From a bacterium (GTDB lineage: Bacteria > Auribacterota > JABMQX01): a stretch of DNA of 5,899 nucleotides. Under the pieces are notes generated by a model. That model searched no databases. It worked only from the letters and a program-made list of their open reading frames with translations, and was not told where the DNA came from. Positions 5,886 through 5,899 of this stretch are shown piece by piece. Every line of letters begins with the position of its first letter. Positions within the stretch are counted from its first letter, which is position 1. The stretch covers positions 1 to 5,899 of the forward strand of contig JABMQX010000534.1 in assembly GCA_013203085.1 (NCBI GenBank), read 5' to 3'. The translations under genes were made by a program, and so were the position numbers.

Positions 5886-5899
5886 TTGGATGATTCGAT

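Noticed and set aside
1..5899. CRISPR array, tRNA, rRNA or intact insertion sequence
   Set aside because: No regularly spaced repeats, cloverleaf-like segment, rRNA-like core sequence, transposase motif or paired terminal inverted repeats were seen.

Overview
This GC-rich window reads almost entirely on the minus strand. It looks like part of a chromosome from a Planctomycetes/PVC-type bacterium or a similar uncultured lineage. The pointers are a Tat-signal Gfo/Idh/MocA oxidoreductase with the C-terminal block typical of those phyla, an SSS symporter carrying an extra soluble tail, and a compact sigma/anti-sigma/secretin-like gene set. No rRNA, tRNA, CRISPR array, integrase or intact insertion sequence was seen. 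The taxonomic guess is inference from protein style only.

Layout, in the direction of minus-strand transcription (right to left). The right edge (about 5705-5899) holds a candidate promoter, a short palindrome around TATAAT and a GC-rich mini-hairpin that may be the end of a dispersed repeat. Next come a Tat-exported NAD(P)-dependent oxidoreductase (4355-5704), a 68-residue protein with two membrane segments (4017-4223) and a sodium:solute symporter (2160-3989). These three are co-directional, have good ribosome binding sites and lie 131 and 27 bases apart, so they may form a transport-and-oxidation operon for a sugar-like or polyol-like solute. The substrate cannot be read from the sequence.

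A gap of 117-200 bases, depending on the sigma start, separates this from a second unit: an ECF-type sigma factor (1477-1959), a small single-pass membrane protein in the anti-sigma position (1109-1474) and a secreted protein with a secretin-like domain (273-1106). The genes are packed tightly. The anti-sigma ribosome binding site lies inside the end of the sigma gene, and the secretin-like gene has an ATG that overlaps the anti-sigma stop as ATGA, plus a better-spaced ATG six bases further on. The unit looks like a self-contained envelope regulatory module whose output or sensor is a minimal secretin-fold protein.

The left edge (1-272) is purine-rich on the plus strand and unlike the rest. 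It contains a frame open from the window edge but no family I recognise.
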